From positions 20,879,501 to 20,943,500 of the forward strand of contig CM056732.1 of assembly GCA_029844215.1 (NCBI GenBank): a stretch of DNA of 64,000 nt. The letters run 5' to 3'. The position numbers and the translations under genes are program-made. Below, piece by piece: positions 60,433 through 64,000 of the stretch (the first letter of the stretch is position 1; every line of letters begins with the position of its first letter). This stretch comes from Przewalskia tangutica (taxonomy: Eukaryota; Streptophyta; Magnoliopsida; Solanales; Solanaceae). Under the pieces are notes generated by a model, which saw only the letters and a list, made by a program, of their open reading frames with translations, was not told the DNA's origin and searched no databases.

Positions 60433-61450
60433 GTAAGTAAGAGGATGCGCTGTACTCTTTTTCTCTTTGATCGATTTTTGTCCCAATTGGGTTTTTCTGG
60501 CAATGTTTTTAATGAGGTAAAACCATGATATAAACATGTTATGTATCTGCTGAAAAAGTCTATCCAATATTCAAGTCTTTGTAACATAAAGTCTCAAATA
60601 CTAGAGGGTCACATACACCTGAAATAGAGTGAAAATTTAATGCTCAAAGGAAAGCATCGATATTGGGGACTGCCAGGATATTCAATATACATGTAATCGA
60701 ACTGACCACACTAGATGCAGCCGGATTATTGTTACAATCGTCTTCACATTTGTAATTCAAAGAAATCAATGAAAAGTTCCTTTTATGATTAACAAATATT
60801 TGCCATTACGAGCATAAAACATATGTTATTATATTAAGCATATCGAAAATTTCATGCCATAATGAACATGAGATGTCCTATTCTACATCACTATTAAAAA
60901 TAAGGGCCCTATCTAATTAAAACCTTAACAGAGAAGTTGAGCTCCGAGTACAAGAAGTGTCAGGGTTTTTAAGTTGTTCGGAGGCAAGTTAAGTCCAGAA
61001 CTAAGTTAGAAGGTAATAAAAAGCCTCGATCAAAGGTGAAAAGAAAAACACATCTTTAGAATTTGATTAAGGTGGTCTCAAACTTTTTAAAACTTCGAGT
61101 CTTAACCCATTCATATAAAGCGAACCTCAAAGCTAGGTTCTGGTTCATAAAGTAAAGTGATAAAATTTGAAACTAATGCTTGCTTATGAAGATAAATAAT
61201 GAATGAAAACTTGGAGCAAAATTTCAAAAAGAGAGAATCATTCATTCATTCATATTCTTCGAGACTGAAATCAGTCCGGATACAAAACATATTAACCGGG
61301 CCCAAAAATGACACGGTGAAAACATAAAAACTGAAATATAAACTCACGTGAAAGGTTACGACCTGCCCGCTCCATGATCCGATAGGAGTGTTTCGGGTGT
61401 TACAACAAAAACAAGGGTTATAAAAGTCAGTTTAGGGGGGAGGGTTTATC
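60433..61450 (+). other. Spacer between pol and the antisense frame of the Tat-type element
   Basis: The sequence is AT-rich, with pieces such as 'tattggggactgccaggata' that recur in such elements. No open frame is supported on either strand. Confidence 0.5.
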
Positions 61451-61499
61451 TTCCTCATCAGCCTCCACATTTGAATATTTTATTTCTCTACAAAAAGCC

Positions 61500-63260
61500 T
61501 CCAAGGACAATCAGCATCGGCCAGGTCGATTTCTGCATCCAGAATTTCTGAAGCAATATCGAAGCCCAATTTACTCGCTTCCTCAAGAGCATCCACTCAA
61601 CTTTTTTAAAACGACCAAGCCTCGTCGGAGTTTTCACCTTTGACATTTGTCTTGAAGCTTAGTGATGGTATGCTTGGAAGCACATAGTTTTCTTAGGCAC
61701 CGTCTAAGTCGACTGCAAGTTGGGATATTCATCCCTAAAGGGTTGTATATGTGGTGGTCAGGACTTGGAGAGAATTCTTTCGATGCTTTAGAGAATCAAC
61801 TACATCTTGTAAATGTAGCCGGAGTGAAGCTTAAAAAGAGATAGAATCCCTAAGATCAACACACAAATGTCAACTTCAGCCCTGAGATGTTGAATCTCAT
61901 CCTTCACCCTCTTTTCCTCATCAGAAAGGTCGATATCTTTCGCTAAATCCATAGTGGATAGATTAGAGGTGTGACCCTGAATGAAAAGATTTTGATTGGT
62001 AAATAAGAGCAAGATTGGGGATTGCGGAAAATAGAAGGAAAAGAAGGGATATTCTACCTATAGGAATAGATTGACAAAATGAGCAATAGATGCTTGAGGG
62101 TAACATGTGGAGATTTTCGGGGTGAAAAGGCATATGTCCCGACCTCAGTTCCGGACGTAGGGATTAAGTTATGCTTTGAAAGATCATTTGGAACGAGAGT
62201 CTCTGCCTCAAGAGCTTCATGTCATGGATTGGCCGGATTAGAGTTTTCATTGTTTGCTTTCTCTTCTTCGCCTTACTGTTCACTTGTAGCTCCTTCAAAT
62301 ACTTTGTGACTTGGCGATGTTTTCTTACCCGGGAACTAATTTTCACCGGAGGCTTGGCAACCTCATTTTGAGCCTCACAGTTTCGGTTGTTTGAAGCAGA
62401 TTTGATGTTCGACAAGGCGGTTGAGAGAGATGATACTTTTTAGGCTGATGAGGTTCGAGTCGAGAGTCCTGGTAATAGAGGAAAATGTTGAAAAGAGAAT
62501 TTTGGGATAATATGAATATGAGGGTGAATTAGGGTTAAAATTTTATCATGGTATTTCTCCTTCCACCAGGATGAGGTGATAATCTTCCAAGTTCTAGTGA
62601 TGTCGGTAAATCCTTAAAGAAGACTTACCACCCATTCAAAAATTCTTTCGATCAATTGCAACTCTACTAGAATGGCCGAAAAGGTTATAAATCTTTGAGT
62701 AAGCAAACATTTATCCTTTATTTGGAAAACCATGCAAATATATACCGCGGTAGAAAAATAAACTGAATACTTACGGGAAGGATTCCACTCTTCCGAAAAA
62801 GGATCCGTAGAAGGCTGGTAAATTTGGTCAATCCTGATCAAAATGTAACGAGTTTGCCAGCCACGATCGTGATTATCTTATGTATTTATAAGGTTGCGGC
62901 TTCTCCGGAGGTATAAGGCGATAGTTTCGCCTCGTAAAACCCTAGGGTAATACAGGGGGAGGAAATGATCGATAGTAAATGGAACATCGGCAACATTGAC
63001 TAACATGTGGATAAAAAATATAATTCTCCAAACTTGTGGAGTAACTTGACCTATGCAAACCCTATATCGGCGACAAAGATCCTCAACAATATTTGGGATG
63101 AGAAGTTTGAAACCAATGATGAATGGATAGGTGTATGCCATGGAAAATCCTTCGACATGGTGATTCACGCGGTCGACAAGATCAACTGCTCTGACAACTA
63201 TGTCAGAAGAGAAATCGTAATCTTTTATAACAGCGGGAATTTTTTTAGTTGTTATCTACA
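61500..63260 (-). pseudogene. Antisense extra ORF of the Tat-type element, decayed
   Basis: On the minus strand a frame from about 63254 reads DYDFSSDIVVRAVDLVDRVN, then FIIGFKLLIPNIVEDLCRRY and RVCIGQVTPQVWRIIFFIHM. It meets one TAA at 62878, continues in frame (DNHDRGWQTRYILIRIDQIY ... PFSEEWNPSRKYS) to about 62614, and is followed by basic (62164-62415) and coiled-coil-like (DLSDEEKRVKDEIQHLRAEV, about 61930) pieces. Position and strand match the antisense frames known between pol and the 3' LTR in Retand-like Tat elements. The protein's function is unknown; I do not see catalytic motifs. Confidence 0.7.
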
Positions 63261-63329
63261 ACTCGAACTTTTCAACGTGTTCGTAGTTGGTTTGGACACA
63301 AAGGTATTTAGAAAAATCAAAGCATGAGG

Positions 63330-64000
63330 GGAGGATTTCGGCAGCAATAGATTGTAAGTCCACTTTTTAGATTATAGGAGAAGAGGGTTGTTTCCCATAT
63401 CGACGATTGGGAGGATTGTTGTTATCCTCAGATGAACGAGAAGGATATGAGTTTGTAAAAAACATTATTGAAGGAGTTGATTAAAAGAAAAGAGAGCAAA
63501 GTGATTGAGAGAAATTGCAGACAGTATGGTTGCCTTTCGTGAAAAGATTTGGCCTCATATTTAAGTAAAATAATATAACGTATGAGGTGAAAATATGTGT
63601 ATCATCATTATCACATTCCACGACGTTCAGGAAATTGGACAGTGTCGTCGTTTCAGAATCATTGAATGTGACGCTTGAAATAACTTGGAAGTTGTTGCCT
63701 TTCAAAATTCCCGCCAAAATAAAGAGGAACATGCAGGCCGGTGGTTCAAGTCCACTTCCCAGTTGCACAAATAGTTGCTATCGTAAAGTGCGGGGACTAT
63801 CTATATAGGGTAAAATTCGTATAAGATAGTTGTACGAATTATGACATAACATGTAGAGTATGATGCTGAGTCAGATCTATGCCAGTTTATAGCACTATCG
63901 ATTTAATATGCATGGTATCGGGACGTGAGCAGAGCTGATACCAGTATTAAATAAGACTGAGAGTCATTTGTATCGTAACAGACGACAGTTACTCAATCCG
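63330..64000. other. Window end, nothing recognised
   Basis: This could be the tail of the Tat-type element or flanking DNA. I did not find a polypurine tract or LTR start. Short frames on both strands look random. Confidence 0.4.

Noticed and set aside
63007..63327. Plus-strand 106-codon ORF
   Set aside because: It lies antisense to the better-supported frame at 62614-63254 and matches no family I know.

Overview
The window is nuclear DNA from a flowering plant, most likely a Solanaceae member. Genes are sparse and introns are rich in transposons. The LTR and SINE types (TS-like and SolS/Au-like SINEs, Tat-type Ty3/Gypsy LTRs, 'CTCCCTCC' Stowaway MITEs) are those typical of Nicotiana, Solanum and Capsicum. 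I cannot name the species.

There is one intact host gene. It runs on the minus strand from an ATG at 52479 to a TAG at 29790 and encodes CTR9 (plant names ELF8/VIP6), the tetratricopeptide scaffold of the RNA polymerase II-associated Paf1 complex. I placed 24 exons by splice site and codon phase. They join in frame to a 1091-residue protein with no internal stop. The coding sequence is 3.3 kb spread over 22.7 kb. The introns hold a 4.1 kb solo LTR (intron 18), a fragment of mitochondrial cob (intron 11), a LINE reverse-transcriptase scrap, several SINEs, a copia LTR with primer-binding site and a Stowaway MITE. One intron uses a GC-AG splice pair. A hAT-like element ends about 155 bp upstream of the ATG and a SINE lies just after the stop codon.

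Region by region. 1-2296: probable 3' part of a Gypsy LTR. 2960-18144: a Ty1/Copia element on the minus strand, with 186-188 bp LTRs, an initiator-Met primer site and target duplication CCTGC. It is split by a younger 10.7 kb Gypsy-type element (4911-15658, duplication TCTCT) that has 2.4 kb LTRs but no recognisable gag-pol, only arrays of tandem repeats. 18145-29410: intergenic DNA with hAT elements (the best has a perfect 8 bp duplication), MITEs and old LTR debris, and no gene that I can support. 29411-52635: CTR9 with its flanks. 52636-53609: hAT-like element. 53750-63500: a decayed Tat-type Gypsy element on the plus strand. It has gag/protease, a second RNase H and integrase but no reverse transcriptase. 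It carries a 3.9 kb solo LTR inside the integrase (duplication GTGTC) and, downstream of pol, remains of an antisense extra open reading frame like that known in Retand-type elements. 63500-64000: nothing recognised.

I found no operon, defence locus, CRISPR array or undescribed system of genes working together. The unusual content is the layered transposon history and its effect on the structure of CTR9. No computation was run; positions come from reading splice sites, terminal repeats and target duplications directly.
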